Below are positions 48,055-57,152 of a stretch of 64,000 nt of DNA, piece by piece. Each line of letters begins with the position of its first letter. Within the stretch, counting starts at the first letter, position 1. This DNA comes from Candidatus Eisenbacteria bacterium. GTDB lineage: Bacteria > Desulfobacterota > Binatia > DP-6. Both the position numbers and the translations under genes were made by a program. The notes below the pieces were generated by a model. It did no database searches. It had not been told where the DNA came from and saw only the letters and a list, made by a program, of their open reading frames with translations. Location of the stretch: NCBI GenBank assembly GCA_035577985.1, contig DATJZY010000061.1:56095-120094 (forward strand), read 5' to 3'.

Positions 48055-48941
48055 CTACGCTCGCGGGTACGGAAACCCCGGCAGAGGCTGGGTCGGCTCG
48101 ATGTCGTGGAACTTCGAGAGATCGATCGTGGTGACGTCGCCCTGCTCGCTCATGACGTCGGTCAGGCGGTAGCCCCAGACGACCTGGCGGGCCGAGTAGC
48201 GATGCATCGCGTGGATCGTCTGCATCCAGGTGTCGTCCGTGCCGCTCACCGCGACGAGGAGCTCGGCCCCGGCGCTCTCCAGCGACTCGGGCGTGTCCCG
48301 GAAGAGTGGGCTCGTCTCGTCGACCACGTGGAGGACGTTCCACGAGCGCGTGAGATCGAGACGATCACGCGTGAGCGTGAGGTCGGTCGTGCGATAGAAG
48401 TCGCGGCCTTCGGTCGTCCGCTCGGTGCGCATGATCGAGACCCGGACGTGCGCTTCGAAGATGTGGTTCGTCCGGCGATTGCCGATGCGAAACGCCAACG
48501 TCGGCACGCCGTTCATCGGCGAGAGCACGACGTTGCGCGAGAACATCAGGCGCGCCGTCGGGCGCGAGAACTTGGCGAACACGAGGCCGGTGGCCAGCGC
48601 CGTCAGCACGAGCCCCACCGTCGACTCGACCACGACGAGCAGGTTCGCCCCGTCGGTCGCGGGGTACATCGAGCCGTAGCCGATCGTGCCCATGGTCTGG
48701 ACGCTGAAGTAGAAGGCGTCGCGGAGCGAGCCTGGCCGTGCATGCTCGACTCCGCCGATCGCGAGGTAGGCGCACGCGAAGAGGAGGTTCGCCGCGCAGT
48801 AGCCGGCCGCGATGAAGCCGATGGTCGCCGGCCAGGAGAGCCGGAGCAGCGCGTGGTAGAAGTCGCGCAGCGGCGTCGCGGCGCCCCGACGACGCGGACC
48901 TCGTAGTCGACGGGATCGTAGGGTTCTTTGGGTCTCGGCAC
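48055..48941 (-). CDS. KirBac-type inward-rectifier K+ channel, apparent N-terminal frameshift
   Basis: The main frame (up to about 48880) gives PLRDFYHALLRLSWPATIG, the selectivity filter TMGTIGYG, a second membrane helix (VVVESTVGLVLTALATGLVF) and the cytoplasmic immunoglobulin-like domain (RIGNRRTNHIFEAHVRVS, WNVLHVVDETSPLF). Upstream in the other frame, a GTG at 48941 starts PRPKEPYDPVDYEVRVVGAP, a good N-terminus for this family. Joining the two needs a one-base shift near 48876-48882 in a GC-rich run. Either one base is lost (mutation or sequencing error) or the gene uses a far weaker upstream start in the main frame. If intact, it conducts K+ across the inner membrane. Confidence 0.75.
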
Positions 48942-49077
48942 GCGGGTCGAGTTTCGCCGAGTCGGGGCGGTAGTGCCACCCGTCGGTCAGCGGATCGAGC
49001 ACCCGATACGTACCGCCACGGCGGGCGCACGACCGCTGGCGTGCGCCTCGACGACATGACAAGACGCGGTCGCTGCG

Positions 49078-49503
49078 ATGCCACCCGACGCAATCGTGAA
49101 GGCGGTGATCGGCGGGGCGCTCATCGGTGCGGCCGCGACCGGGCTGCTCCTGTTCAACGGTCGGATCGCCGGCATCTTCAGCGGCCTTCTTCCTCCCTGG
49201 GGAAAGGATACGCCCTGGCGGCTGGCGTTCGTCGCGGGGCTCTTGTCCGGCGGCGCGCTCGTCCTGTCGATCGATCCCGGCGCGTTCGGCCCGACGATCC
49301 CGCGCTCCGTCGGCCGCCTCGCTGCGGCCGGGCTCCTGGTCGGGGTTGGAACCCGGATCGGCAACGGCTGCACCAGCGGTCACGGCGTGTGCGGACTTGC
49401 CCGCCGCTCACGACGCTCGCTCGCAGCCACTCTGACCTTCATGACCACCGGGGCTCTCACGGTCTACGTCGTGAGGCACGTCGTCGGAGCGTCCCTCCCA
49501 TGA
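49078..49503 (+). CDS. YeeE/YedE half-transporter, first subunit
   Basis: A 141-residue membrane protein with about four helices. The conserved motif NGCTSGHGVCGLA near residue 100 holds the Cys residues characteristic of the YeeE/YedE (DUF395, sulfur-transport) family. In Escherichia coli YeeE these cysteines relay thiosulfate. Here the fold is split over two genes, and this half is followed by the second with an ATGA overlap, as in PmpA/PmpB-type pairs. It probably imports a sulfur species such as thiosulfate. No sulfur-oxidation genes are adjacent. Confidence 0.88.
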   Translation: MPPDAIVKAVIGGALIGAAATGLLLFNGRIAGIFSGLLPPWGKDTPWRLAFVAGLLSGGALVLSIDPGAFGPTIPRSVGRLAAAGLLVGVGTRIGNGCTSGHGVCGLARRSRRSLAATLTFMTTGALTVYVVRHVVGASLP

Positions 49504-49970
49504 CCTTCGTCAGCGCGTTCGCGTTCGGGATGCTGTTCGCGGTCGGACTCGGTCTGTCGGGCATGACGAATCCGGCGAAGGTCGTGGGCTTCCTCGACGT
49601 CACCGGAGCATGGGATCCCACGCTGGCATTCGTCATGACGACCGCGGTGACGGTGACCTTCGTCTCGTTCCGGCTGGTTCTGGCACGTCCCGCGCCGATC
49701 CTTGCGCCCGGGTTCTCGCTGCCGAAGCACCAGCGCGTCACCGGGAGCCTCGTGGGCGGCGCCGCGCTGTTCGGGATCGGCTGGGGGCTCTCGGGCTACT
49801 GTCCTGGGCCCTCGCTGGTCGCGCTGGTGACGGGATGGCCGGCCGTCCTGGTGTTCGTCGCGTCGATGGCCGTCGGGCTCGAGCTCGGCTCGCTCGTACC
49901 GGGCACGCCGTCTCCACCCGAGCGCGAGATCGGGGCGCCCGCCGCGGCGTCGGTCGCGACCGCCCCATGA
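49500..49970 (+). CDS. YeeE/YedE half-transporter, second subunit
   Basis: A 156-residue membrane protein, the partner half of the preceding gene. It begins FAFGMLFAVGLGLSGMTNPA, typical of this second half, and carries the Cys motif WGLSGYCPGPSLVALVTG. About four helices are visible, with a hydrophilic Pro/Ala tail. The ATGA overlap with the first half supports translational coupling and stoichiometric assembly. The likely role is uptake of a reduced sulfur compound across the inner membrane. Confidence 0.88.
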   Translation: MTFVSAFAFGMLFAVGLGLSGMTNPAKVVGFLDVTGAWDPTLAFVMTTAVTVTFVSFRLVLARPAPILAPGFSLPKHQRVTGSLVGGAALFGIGWGLSGYCPGPSLVALVTGWPAVLVFVASMAVGLELGSLVPGTPSPPEREIGAPAAASVATAP

Positions 49971-50077
49971 CTTCAGCCCTCGCGTTCCGGCGGCGCCGTC
50001 TCGACCACCGAGGCGGCGCCATCGTTCATCGCCGCCGCCGCGCACGACATCCGCGCCACCCGGCGGAGTCGACACAC

Positions 50078-51268
50078 GTGCCCGTGACGGTCCGCCTTCT
50101 TTTGCCGATTCTCGCCACACTCGCCGCGTCGGTGCCCGCTGCGGCCGCCGCCGTCGTCGCGCCGCTCGTGGTTCGCGCCGTCGCACCGGTCGACCCGGTG
50201 CAGGGAGCGGACGCCCGCCTGCACCTCGCCTACGAGCTGCTGATCATGAACTTCGCCAGCTCGCAGGTGAGCCTCGACACGGTCGAGGCGCTGGACGCCG
50301 CCACGGAGACGGTCGTCGCACGCATGCAGGGTCCGGATCTCGGAGGCATGCTCCGGCTCGCGGGGGGCGCCGGCGGCACCGCGATCGGCGCCGGCGCGTC
50401 GGCGACCCTGTTCATGGACGTGTCGTTGCCGGCGGGCGCTCGCGCGCCGCGCGCGCTCTCGCACCGCTTTGCCATCACCGTGGCCCCGGGAGCGACGCCG
50501 CCGCCAGAGCCGGGCGACCGCGATCCGTCGCCGCCGGCCGCGAAGGCGATCACGTTCGTCGGTGCGCCGGTCGGCGTCGCGCAACGACGTGCGGTCGTGC
50601 TGTCTTCCCCGCTCCGCGGCCCGCGTTGGCTGGTCGCGAACGGCTGCTGCACGCCCATCACCGCCCATCGCGGCGCGACCCTGCCCATCGACGGCACGAT
50701 CCGCGTCGCGGAGCGCTTCGCCATCGACTTCGTGCAGCTCGCCGGCGACGGCCGGCTGTTCACGGGCGACAAGTCTCAGCTCTCGAGCTACGCGTTCTAC
50801 GGCGTGGAAGTCCTCTCGGTCGCGCGCGGCATCGTGGTCGAGACGGAGAACGCGCTGCCCGAGCAGGTACCGGCCACGCGCCCGCCCGATGCGACCATCT
50901 CGAACGCCGCGGGGAATCACGTCATCGTCGACATCGGCGACGGCCGCTTCGCCCTCTACGCACACCTCCAGCCCGGAAGCGTTCGCGTCCGCAAGGGGGA
51001 TCACGTTCGTCGCGGCCAGCCCCTCGGGCTGCTCGGAAACTCCGGCAACACCGACGCACCACACCTCCATTTCCACGTCATGGACGCACCGTCGCCGCTC
51101 GTGGCCAACGGGCTTCCGTACGTCTTGGCGTCCTTCACCGGCGAGGGTCGGCTGACGAACGAGGACGCGCTGTGGAACGGCGAACCGGCTACGATCGATC
51201 GGGGCGCGCTGGCGGGCGCCCATGCGGATCAGCTGCCGCTCGACGACGAGATCGTCGCGTTCCCCTAG
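50078..51268 (+). CDS. Exported M23-family (LytM) peptidase
   Basis: About 396 residues. GTG starts a signal peptide (VRLLLPILATLAASVPAAAAA). The middle domain is beta-rich and unrecognised. The catalytic domain carries NHVIVDIGDGRFALYAHL, VRKGDHVRRGQPLGLLGNSG and APHLHFHVMD. The HLHFH motif near residue 328 and the upstream His and Asp are the zinc ligands of LytM-type endopeptidases. It probably cleaves peptidoglycan cross-links or another periplasmic peptide. An ATG at 49967 is also in frame, but it adds an Arg-rich segment that would spoil the signal peptide. Its TAG lies within a CTAG shared with the stop of the convergent gene. Confidence 0.85.
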   Translation: MPVTVRLLLPILATLAASVPAAAAAVVAPLVVRAVAPVDPVQGADARLHLAYELLIMNFASSQVSLDTVEALDAATETVVARMQGPDLGGMLRLAGGAGGTAIGAGASATLFMDVSLPAGARAPRALSHRFAITVAPGATPPPEPGDRDPSPPAAKAITFVGAPVGVAQRRAVVLSSPLRGPRWLVANGCCTPITAHRGATLPIDGTIRVAERFAIDFVQLAGDGRLFTGDKSQLSSYAFYGVEVLSVARGIVVETENALPEQVPATRPPDATISNAAGNHVIVDIGDGRFALYAHLQPGSVRVRKGDHVRRGQPLGLLGNSGNTDAPHLHFHVMDAPSPLVANGLPYVLASFTGEGRLTNEDALWNGEPATIDRGALAGAHADQLPLDDEIVAFP

Positions 51269-51996
51269 CAGGCGCTTCGCGGCTCCGCCGCGCGCCATTT
51301 CGCGTGCAGGTCCCGCACCACCGCGATCGCCTCGTCGGCCGTCTCGAGGCAGCGCGGAATGTCGAAGTCCTGGGCATTGGCCATCGGCAGGCGTGGATCG
51401 AGCATGCTCGTCCTCGCCCACTCGACCAGGCCAGCCCACATCCGGCCGACGAGAATCAACGGGACGTCCTGCACGTGGCGCACCTGCAGGAGCTGCCAGA
51501 TCATCATCGTCTCCAGGACCGTGCCGATCCCGCCGGGCACGACGACGAACGCGTCGGAGGCGAGCACGAAGTGGTGGAGGCGCGTGAAGAAGGTGCGGTG
51601 CTCGAAGACCTGTTCGACGAACGGATTCACCTCCTGCTCGAAGGGTAGCTCGACACGGATCCCCGTGGAGCGCTCTGGCATCCCGGCCGCGACGGCACCC
51701 TCGTTGGCCGCCTGCATCAGCCCCGGCCCGCCGCCGGTGACGATGTCGCAACCCATCGCGGTGAGCGCGGTGGCGACCCGCTTCACCTCGTCGTAGACGA
51801 ACGTCCCCGGCTGCGCGCGCGCGGAGCCGAAGATGGCGACGCGATAGCGATCACGCCGCGTCGGACGCAGGCGCGTGAGGTTGTTGACGATGTCCCAGAG
51901 GCCCAGGATGGTCGTCGACAGGACGCGCTTGACGCCCTCCTCGTCGGAGAGGTCGACCATCCTCGGCTCCGCGGTACCACTGCGATCGTGCGACAT
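51265..51996 (-). CDS. LOG-family nucleoside-5'-monophosphate phosphoribohydrolase-like
   Basis: 243 residues with a Rossmann-type fold. The family motifs are VAIFGSARAQPG, TGGGPGLMQAANEGA, the catalytic-pocket PGGIGTVLE and the preceding VLASDAFVVVPGG. Proteins of the LOG/TIGR00730 group release the base from nucleoside monophosphates (cytokinin activation in plants, nucleotide turnover in bacteria). The N-terminal extension (MVDLSDEEGVKRVLSTTIL) marks the longer bacterial subfamily. It converges with the M23 gene with shared stop bases and is not in an obvious operon. Confidence 0.87.
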   Translation of the reverse strand: MSHDRSGTAEPRMVDLSDEEGVKRVLSTTILGLWDIVNNLTRLRPTRRDRYRVAIFGSARAQPGTFVYDEVKRVATALTAMGCDIVTGGGPGLMQAANEGAVAAGMPERSTGIRVELPFEQEVNPFVEQVFEHRTFFTRLHHFVLASDAFVVVPGGIGTVLETMMIWQLLQVRHVQDVPLILVGRMWAGLVEWARTSMLDPRLPMANAQDFDIPRCLETADEAIAVVRDLHAKWRAAEPRSAC

Positions 51997-52160
51997 GCGC
52001 GGCTTCTTCCAGAGGGCGGGCCGTGGCGCAACGCTCGCGCCCCCGGCCGGGCGGTTCGTGGCGCCACCGCCACTTGACGAGTCGCGCACCTCCCGACTAC
52101 ACAGTCGACCCGTAGCGGCAGTCGACGTCGCGACGAAGTGGCGTCGACAAAGGGGGGACC

Positions 52161-52619
52161 ATGGGGATGCGATCGGCACGACGGACCGCAACCGCAGCTC
52201 TGCTGGCAACCGCACTGCTATGGGTGGGCCCTGCGCTGGCGGAAACTGACACGCTCTCGCGCGCCGGGATGGACCTCGTCGGGACGCCCCTCGACCTCGC
52301 CCTCTCACCGTACACCGCGGGCTCGACCTTCGTACGGAAGTACTACATCAACGGCAAGCAATCAGTGCTGGAAAAGGCGCTCATGACGCCGGTCATGGGC
52401 GTCGCCTACGTGCCGTCCTGCGTGCTGCTCAACACGGTCGCTGCGGTGATGCGCTTCACCGACGGCCTGCTGAACGTCCCGGTGGGGCTCGCCTCGCTGG
52501 GCCGCGAGAAGGCGCCCGACACGGCGATCTACGAGCCCATTCATGGAGAGAGGGGCGCGCTGGTCGACACGCACGGGGTCTACTTCGGCGCCTACTACTG
52601 CGAAGGGTACTTCCAGTAG
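52161..52619 (+). CDS. Small exported protein of unknown function
   Basis: 152 residues. A signal peptide (TAALLATALLWVGPALAET) precedes a compact mature domain with amphipathic segments: DLVGTPLDLALSPYTAG, SVLEKALMTPVMGVAYVPS and FTDGLLNVPVGLASLGRE. It resembles small outer-membrane or periplasmic proteins reported beside exosortase systems, but the match is loose and no exosortase is here. A strong AGGGGGGA ribosome site sits three bases before the ATG. A small hairpin follows its stop. Confidence 0.7.
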   Translation: MGMRSARRTATAALLATALLWVGPALAETDTLSRAGMDLVGTPLDLALSPYTAGSTFVRKYYINGKQSVLEKALMTPVMGVAYVPSCVLLNTVAAVMRFTDGLLNVPVGLASLGREKAPDTAIYEPIHGERGALVDTHGVYFGAYYCEGYFQ

Positions 52620-52621
52620 CC

Positions 52622-52637
52622 GCGAGCGGTCGCTCGC
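52622..52637. terminator. Small hairpin after the 52161 gene
   Basis: GCGAGCG / CGCTCGC inverted repeat with a two-base loop, starting three bases after the stop; no T-tract. The remaining 190 bases up to 52825 hold no gene I can recognise. Confidence 0.35.
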
Positions 52638-52825
52638 AGGCTGCGAAGGCGCTGGACGTCGAGACCCGATGGACGTCCTGAGGGCAATTGCGCGACGCGA
52701 AGACCCTCGGGCAGAGCCGACGTGAGCAGCTCGGAGCGGCTGCATCGGCAACGCGCCGGAGGCCGTCTCGGGGCTTGCGTGGGCGGGGTCGCCCGGGGCA
52801 AGGGAGCCCCAGAGGATCAGGACGG

Positions 52826-55159
52826 GTGAGGACCCTCAGCCGGCTGTGTCTGGGTGCCTTCGGGATGGGGGTGCTACTCGTGGCGGCGCGGGCTGCGGCC
52901 GACACGTACGCGGTCAACAGCCCCATCGACGCAATCGACGTCGTTCCGGGCGACGGGAGCTGCGCGACGGCGACCGGGGCCTGCACGCTGCGCGCCGCCG
53001 TCCAGGAGGCGAACGCACACGCCGGCCCCGACGTCGTCACGCTGCCGGAGGGGCTGTTCCTCCTCACGCTCGCGGGCGCCGGCGAGGACGCTGCGGCGAC
53101 GGGCGATCTCGACGTCATCGACCCGCTCGAGATCGACGGCGCGGGACGGGAGACCACGCTCGTCGACGGGCTCGGTGTGGATCGCGTTCTGCACTCGTTC
53201 GCCTCCGCGCTGACCCTGCGCGACATGACCGTGCGTAGCGGGTTCGTTACGGGTCCCGGCGGGGGCCTCTACGAGACGACAGGCACGGTCGCGATCGAGC
53301 GCGTGCGCTTCGAGCGCAATGTGGCCACCACGGGAGGGGCGCTCTGGCACGACGACGGGGCGCTCACCATCTCCGACGGCGTCTTCCACGCGAACGTCGC
53401 CTCGGGCGGCGACGGCGGGGCGCTCGGCTTCAATGGGACGGGCAATCTCGTCGTCACCAACACGGAATTCACGACCAACGGAAGCCTCGGTGGAGGCGCT
53501 GGTGCGCTCGCGAGCGCGTCCACCGGCGCGGTGACCCTGACGAGCTGCACCTTCTCGTCGAATTTCGCGACCCTCACCGGGGCCGTCGCCGCAGTAGGAA
53601 GCACCACGTTCTCGCTCGACGGGTGCCTGTTCGACCGGAATCGGTCGACGGCCGGTGGCGGGGCGCTCCTGGGTACGGGCCCAGGCAGCGTCACCGTCTC
53701 CAGGACCCAGGTGCTCGCCAACCTGGGAGGCGCATACGGCGGCGCCTACCTGAAGGCGATCGGTACGGTGCAGGTGACCGGAAGCGAGTTCTCCGACAAC
53801 GTGGGCCTCACCGGCTTCGGCGGCCTTTCCGTGAGCGCCGGCGCCGCCGGCGCGACGGTCATGGACACCGTGTTGCGCCGCAACGACGGCGGCTCCGGGT
53901 TCGGGGGAGGGCTCTCTGCCGGCGCCGCCGGCGGAACCGTCACGTTGACCGACGTCGAGGCGAGCGACAACTCGAGCGGGATGGGGGGCGGCTTGTTCCT
54001 CGGTGGAACGAACGCGACGCTCACGCGCGTCCGGCTCCTGCGCAACGGCAGCGGCACCGGGCCCGGCGGCGGGGCATACATCACCGGCACGATGGTCGGC
54101 ATGACCGACTCGACCATCGAGGGCAATATCGCCGCGAATCGGGGCGGGGGCATCTCCGCAATCGGCGCGGGTCTCACGATCACCATCGCAAATTCGACGA
54201 TTTCGACCAACCGTGCCGCCAGCTCTTCCGGCCAGGGTGGCGGCGTGTTTCTCGGGCCGGGGTTTGCGTCGACGCTGAGCAACGTCACGTTCTCCGGCAA
54301 CGTCGCCGACTTCTCGGGAGGCGGCGCGTACCTCGTTGGCACCTTCACCTTTCGCAACGTCACTCTCGCCGACAACTCCGCTCCCCACGGAAGCGCGATC
54401 TTGAACGACAATAGCCCCATCACCCTTGCGAGCTCGATCATCTCGGGCGCCGCCGCGAACCACTGCACGGGGGACCCGATCATGTCGGGCGACTTCAACG
54501 TCGATTCGAACGGCACCTGTGGTCTCAGCGGCGCGCACGATCGCAACGACGTCGACCCGCAGCTCGGTCCCCTGGCCGACAACGGCGGGCCGACCCTCAC
54601 GCACCTGCCGGCGGCGGCGAGCGCCGCGATCGACGGCGGGGATCCGAACGATTGTCCCGCCACCGACCAGCGTGGCCAGGTCCGGCCCACCGACGGCAAC
54701 GGGGACGGCGTCCCGGTCTGCGACGTCGGCGCGGTCGAGTTCCTGGACCTGTGCCCGAGCGATCCCAGCAAGACCGCGCCGGGCACCTGTGGCTGCGGGG
54801 TTCCGGATACCGACGCGGCGCTCCCCAACGGGGTGGCCGACTGCCTCGTCAACGCAGAGCTGAAGGCCCGGATCGCGCGAGCGAGGGCGATCGTGGCCGC
54901 GCTGACCGGTGATGCATCCGAGGAGGCGCTCGAGAGCGAGCTCACCTCGATTGCAGAAGGGCTCGGCGCCTACCTGAAGCAGTTCAAGGCGCAGCTGGTG
55001 CTCGCCGACCCGAAGGCGAAAGTCGACAAGCTCGCCAAGAAGGTGAGGAAAGCCGCGAAGAAGGCGACGAAAGCCAAGGGTGGGCGGAAGCTCGCCAAGG
55101 CGAAGGCGAAGGCGACGACAGCACTCGACCGACTGGATCGAGCGATCGCTCCACAGTAG
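52826..55159 (+). CDS. Exported beta-helix protein with Lys-rich helical C-terminus
   Basis: 777 residues. The GTG gives a signal peptide (MGVLLVAARAAADTYAV). GACTLRAAVQEANAHAG near residue 52 is the CSLREA motif found at the start of many extracellular beta-helices. About 550 residues of Gly-rich beta-helix turns follow (GGGLYETTGTVAIERVRFE, GGGAYITGTMVGMTDSTIE), then DQRGQVRPTDGNGDG and a Cys-rich segment (APGTCGCGVPDTD). The last 110 residues are a Lys/Ala-rich helical domain (VRKAAKKATKAKGGRKLAK, TALDRLDRAIAPQ). It has the same architecture as the 43184 gene but a different C-terminal module. The ribosome site is weak. A surface-exposed structural or adhesive role is likely. Confidence 0.8.
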   Translation: MRTLSRLCLGAFGMGVLLVAARAAADTYAVNSPIDAIDVVPGDGSCATATGACTLRAAVQEANAHAGPDVVTLPEGLFLLTLAGAGEDAAATGDLDVIDPLEIDGAGRETTLVDGLGVDRVLHSFASALTLRDMTVRSGFVTGPGGGLYETTGTVAIERVRFERNVATTGGALWHDDGALTISDGVFHANVASGGDGGALGFNGTGNLVVTNTEFTTNGSLGGGAGALASASTGAVTLTSCTFSSNFATLTGAVAAVGSTTFSLDGCLFDRNRSTAGGGALLGTGPGSVTVSRTQVLANLGGAYGGAYLKAIGTVQVTGSEFSDNVGLTGFGGLSVSAGAAGATVMDTVLRRNDGGSGFGGGLSAGAAGGTVTLTDVEASDNSSGMGGGLFLGGTNATLTRVRLLRNGSGTGPGGGAYITGTMVGMTDSTIEGNIAANRGGGISAIGAGLTITIANSTISTNRAASSSGQGGGVFLGPGFASTLSNVTFSGNVADFSGGGAYLVGTFTFRNVTLADNSAPHGSAILNDNSPITLASSIISGAAANHCTGDPIMSGDFNVDSNGTCGLSGAHDRNDVDPQLGPLADNGGPTLTHLPAAASAAIDGGDPNDCPATDQRGQVRPTDGNGDGVPVCDVGAVEFLDLCPSDPSKTAPGTCGCGVPDTDAALPNGVADCLVNAELKARIARARAIVAALTGDASEEALESELTSIAEGLGAYLKQFKAQLVLADPKAKVDKLAKKVRKAAKKATKAKGGRKLAKAKAKATTALDRLDRAIAPQ

Positions 55160-55167
55160 GTCCTCTT

Positions 55168-55186
55168 ACCGCGGAGCCTCCGCGGT
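55168..55186. terminator. Hairpin between convergent exported-protein genes
   Basis: ACCGCGGA / TCCGCGGT, a perfect 8-bp stem with a three-base loop, placed between the two stops so that it could serve both strands. No T-run follows. Confidence 0.45.
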
Positions 55187-55203
55187 TCGGGGTCCGTTCG
55201 GGG

Positions 55204-56859
55204 CTACGGCGTCGCCGCGCGAGCGGTGCGAGCCGCGGCGTCGTCGAGGGCGGCGCCCAGCTCCGTGATGCAGTCCGGCGACAGCGCTTTGCCGACCGGC
55301 GGTTTGCTCAATGCGCCGCCCGCCGCGTGCCAACCACGCGCGGCCTTCTGCACGAGCTTGCGTCGCTGCTTCGTCTTGGTCGCGCCCTCCGCGCGCTCGA
55401 GCGCGTGACACGCGGCGGCGATCTTCTTCGTGAGGCGCGGCGGCAGCGTCTGGCCGGCGCACGCGGCCGACGCAGGACGATCGCACGCGCAGCGAGCGCC
55501 CGGGACGCCGTCGAGGTCCGACCGCCGGCAAGCGCCCTCGACGCACTGCTCGGCCGTGCACGGATCGCCGTCGTCGGTGCACGCGTCGTCTCTGGTACAC
55601 GACGGCGGCAGCGTCGTGGTCGTCGTGCTCGGCTCGGGGCCGGTGGTCGTCGTCGGCTCGGGAAGGGTGTCCGTGCTCGTCGTGGTCGCGCCCGGCGTGG
55701 TCGTGCTCGTCGTCGAGCACGGCGTGAGGTCGATCTGGCAGCCGACGCAGCGCGCGCATGACGGGTCGAGCATGGGCACCGAAGTCGCGGCGTCGCACGC
55801 GAGCACGGCTGCTCCCTGCGCCGTCGTCGGGCAGTCGCACGCCTCGCCGCATGCGGGCTGATGCATGCCGTCGCCGCAGTAGGCCTCGGCCGCGCAGCCC
55901 GGAAGCGTCGTCGGCGGCACGAACGTCGTCGTGGTCGTGGTGACGGTCGTGGTCGTGATCGTCTCCTCGACGGGCGGCACCCCGTAGTCGTGGCCGTCCT
56001 GCCCGACGACGCCGTGGCCCTCCTCGTCGGTCACGAGCACATAGCCCGTGTTGAGGGCGACGCCGAAGATGCGGAACTCCGTCGTCGATCCGATGATGGG
56101 CAGGTTGTTGCCGGCGATCGACACCGCCGAGAGCGCCGCGCTGTAGGTGACGACGACGGGCGTCCCGGCCGTGACGCCGATGACCATCGGCGGCACCGAG
56201 GCGCCACAGCCGAAGTTGGCCGTTCCGGTTTCGCCGAGGATCTCGTCGTCCGTCGTCCGGAGCGAGGCCCCGATCTGGGTGTGGAGCCCCATGTACGCGC
56301 CGAGCACGTTTCCGATGAAGAGCTCCAGGACGTCGCTGCATTCGAGGACCGGCCGGATCGCCATCGTGGTCGGATCCCCCGGGGACTTCCCCTGCGGGGT
56401 AGGCGGGGTCAGCGTGAGCTGAAAGTTTCCGGCCATCGCGATGCCGGCCGCCGCCTGAAACGGGTTCTTGCCGAGCGGCTCGGAGAGCTTGTCGACCGCG
56501 GCCAGCGTCGCCACGTGGAGCCGGACCACACCGACCTTCACGCGCGCGAAGCCGTGCATTGCCGCCCCGGAGCTGAAGAGGCTCGACCAGCCGGGGCCGA
56601 AGTGGATCGCCTGGTGGTCGCCCGCGTCGACGACGAGATCCTCCGAGCCGTCCGCGTTCTGATGCCGCATCTCCGTGGCGTCGACGAGGCCCCCAAGGTC
56701 CGGCAGGCCGTTGGTGGTGACGAGGCCGAAGGCCCAGCCGCGAGCCGGGCCGGTCGGGAAGTCGACGGCGCCGAACGACCTCCCGGCGCCGAGGAGGAGA
56801 AGCGCGAGCAGGACGACGGCGACGCCCCGCGACCTCACGGTGACCCGAATGCGACGCAC
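55204..56859 (-). CDS. Exported protein with Thr linkers, Cys-rich repeats and helical C-terminus
   Basis: 551 residues. The signal peptide (VAVVLLALLLLGAGRSFGA) precedes a beta-rich N-terminal domain of about 260 residues that I do not recognise (ARVKVGVVRLHVATLAAVD, LELFIGNVLGAYMGLHTQI). Two Thr-rich linkers (about 296-318 and 380-418) separate Cys-rich segments: CGDGMHQPACGEACDCPTT and CTRDDACTDDGDPCTAEQC, an EGF-like/CTDDGD repeat common in exported proteins of related lineages. The last 75 residues are Lys/Arg-rich and helical (KQRRKLVQKAARGWHAAGG), the C-terminal class seen on three other proteins here. A GTG at 56859 was chosen as the start; a TTG 21 bases upstream is possible. Confidence 0.75.
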   Translation of the reverse strand: MRRIRVTVRSRGVAVVLLALLLLGAGRSFGAVDFPTGPARGWAFGLVTTNGLPDLGGLVDATEMRHQNADGSEDLVVDAGDHQAIHFGPGWSSLFSSGAAMHGFARVKVGVVRLHVATLAAVDKLSEPLGKNPFQAAAGIAMAGNFQLTLTPPTPQGKSPGDPTTMAIRPVLECSDVLELFIGNVLGAYMGLHTQIGASLRTTDDEILGETGTANFGCGASVPPMVIGVTAGTPVVVTYSAALSAVSIAGNNLPIIGSTTEFRIFGVALNTGYVLVTDEEGHGVVGQDGHDYGVPPVEETITTTTVTTTTTTFVPPTTLPGCAAEAYCGDGMHQPACGEACDCPTTAQGAAVLACDAATSVPMLDPSCARCVGCQIDLTPCSTTSTTTPGATTTSTDTLPEPTTTTGPEPSTTTTTLPPSCTRDDACTDDGDPCTAEQCVEGACRRSDLDGVPGARCACDRPASAACAGQTLPPRLTKKIAAACHALERAEGATKTKQRRKLVQKAARGWHAAGGALSKPPVGKALSPDCITELGAALDDAAARTARAATP

Positions 56860-57152
56860 GCCTGTATCGCCGGCTCCCAAGGTATCGAACGCCCCCCCTT
56901 GTTCCGCCGGGCGACGCTACGCCGGGAGCGAAGGGCCCGTCAAGGAAGGCCGGACCCGCGCCGGCCCATGTGCGCTGCGCGGAACATCGGGCCTTCTTCT
57001 TGCGACGCTTGCAGAGGTCGGGCTTCTGTCACGCTGAATCCGGCTGCCCGTCGCCCGGACGTTCGCCACCGCTCACCCCTCCTCGCGCCTTGTGGCTCCC
57101 GGCGATCCGTCGTAGATAGGTAGCAGGCGACCGCGAACTCGGAGGTAGGCGC

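Noticed and set aside
51980..52160. Repeated GTCGAC sites as operators
   Set aside because: Three GTCGAC hexamers are expected by chance in such GC-rich DNA and have irregular spacing.
52620..52825. Possible cyclic-di-GMP (GEMM-I) riboswitch before the beta-helix gene
   Set aside because: GGGCAA and GACGCGAAG fragments resemble the core, but the space between them is too short for the P1b hairpin, and the second stem is not formed.
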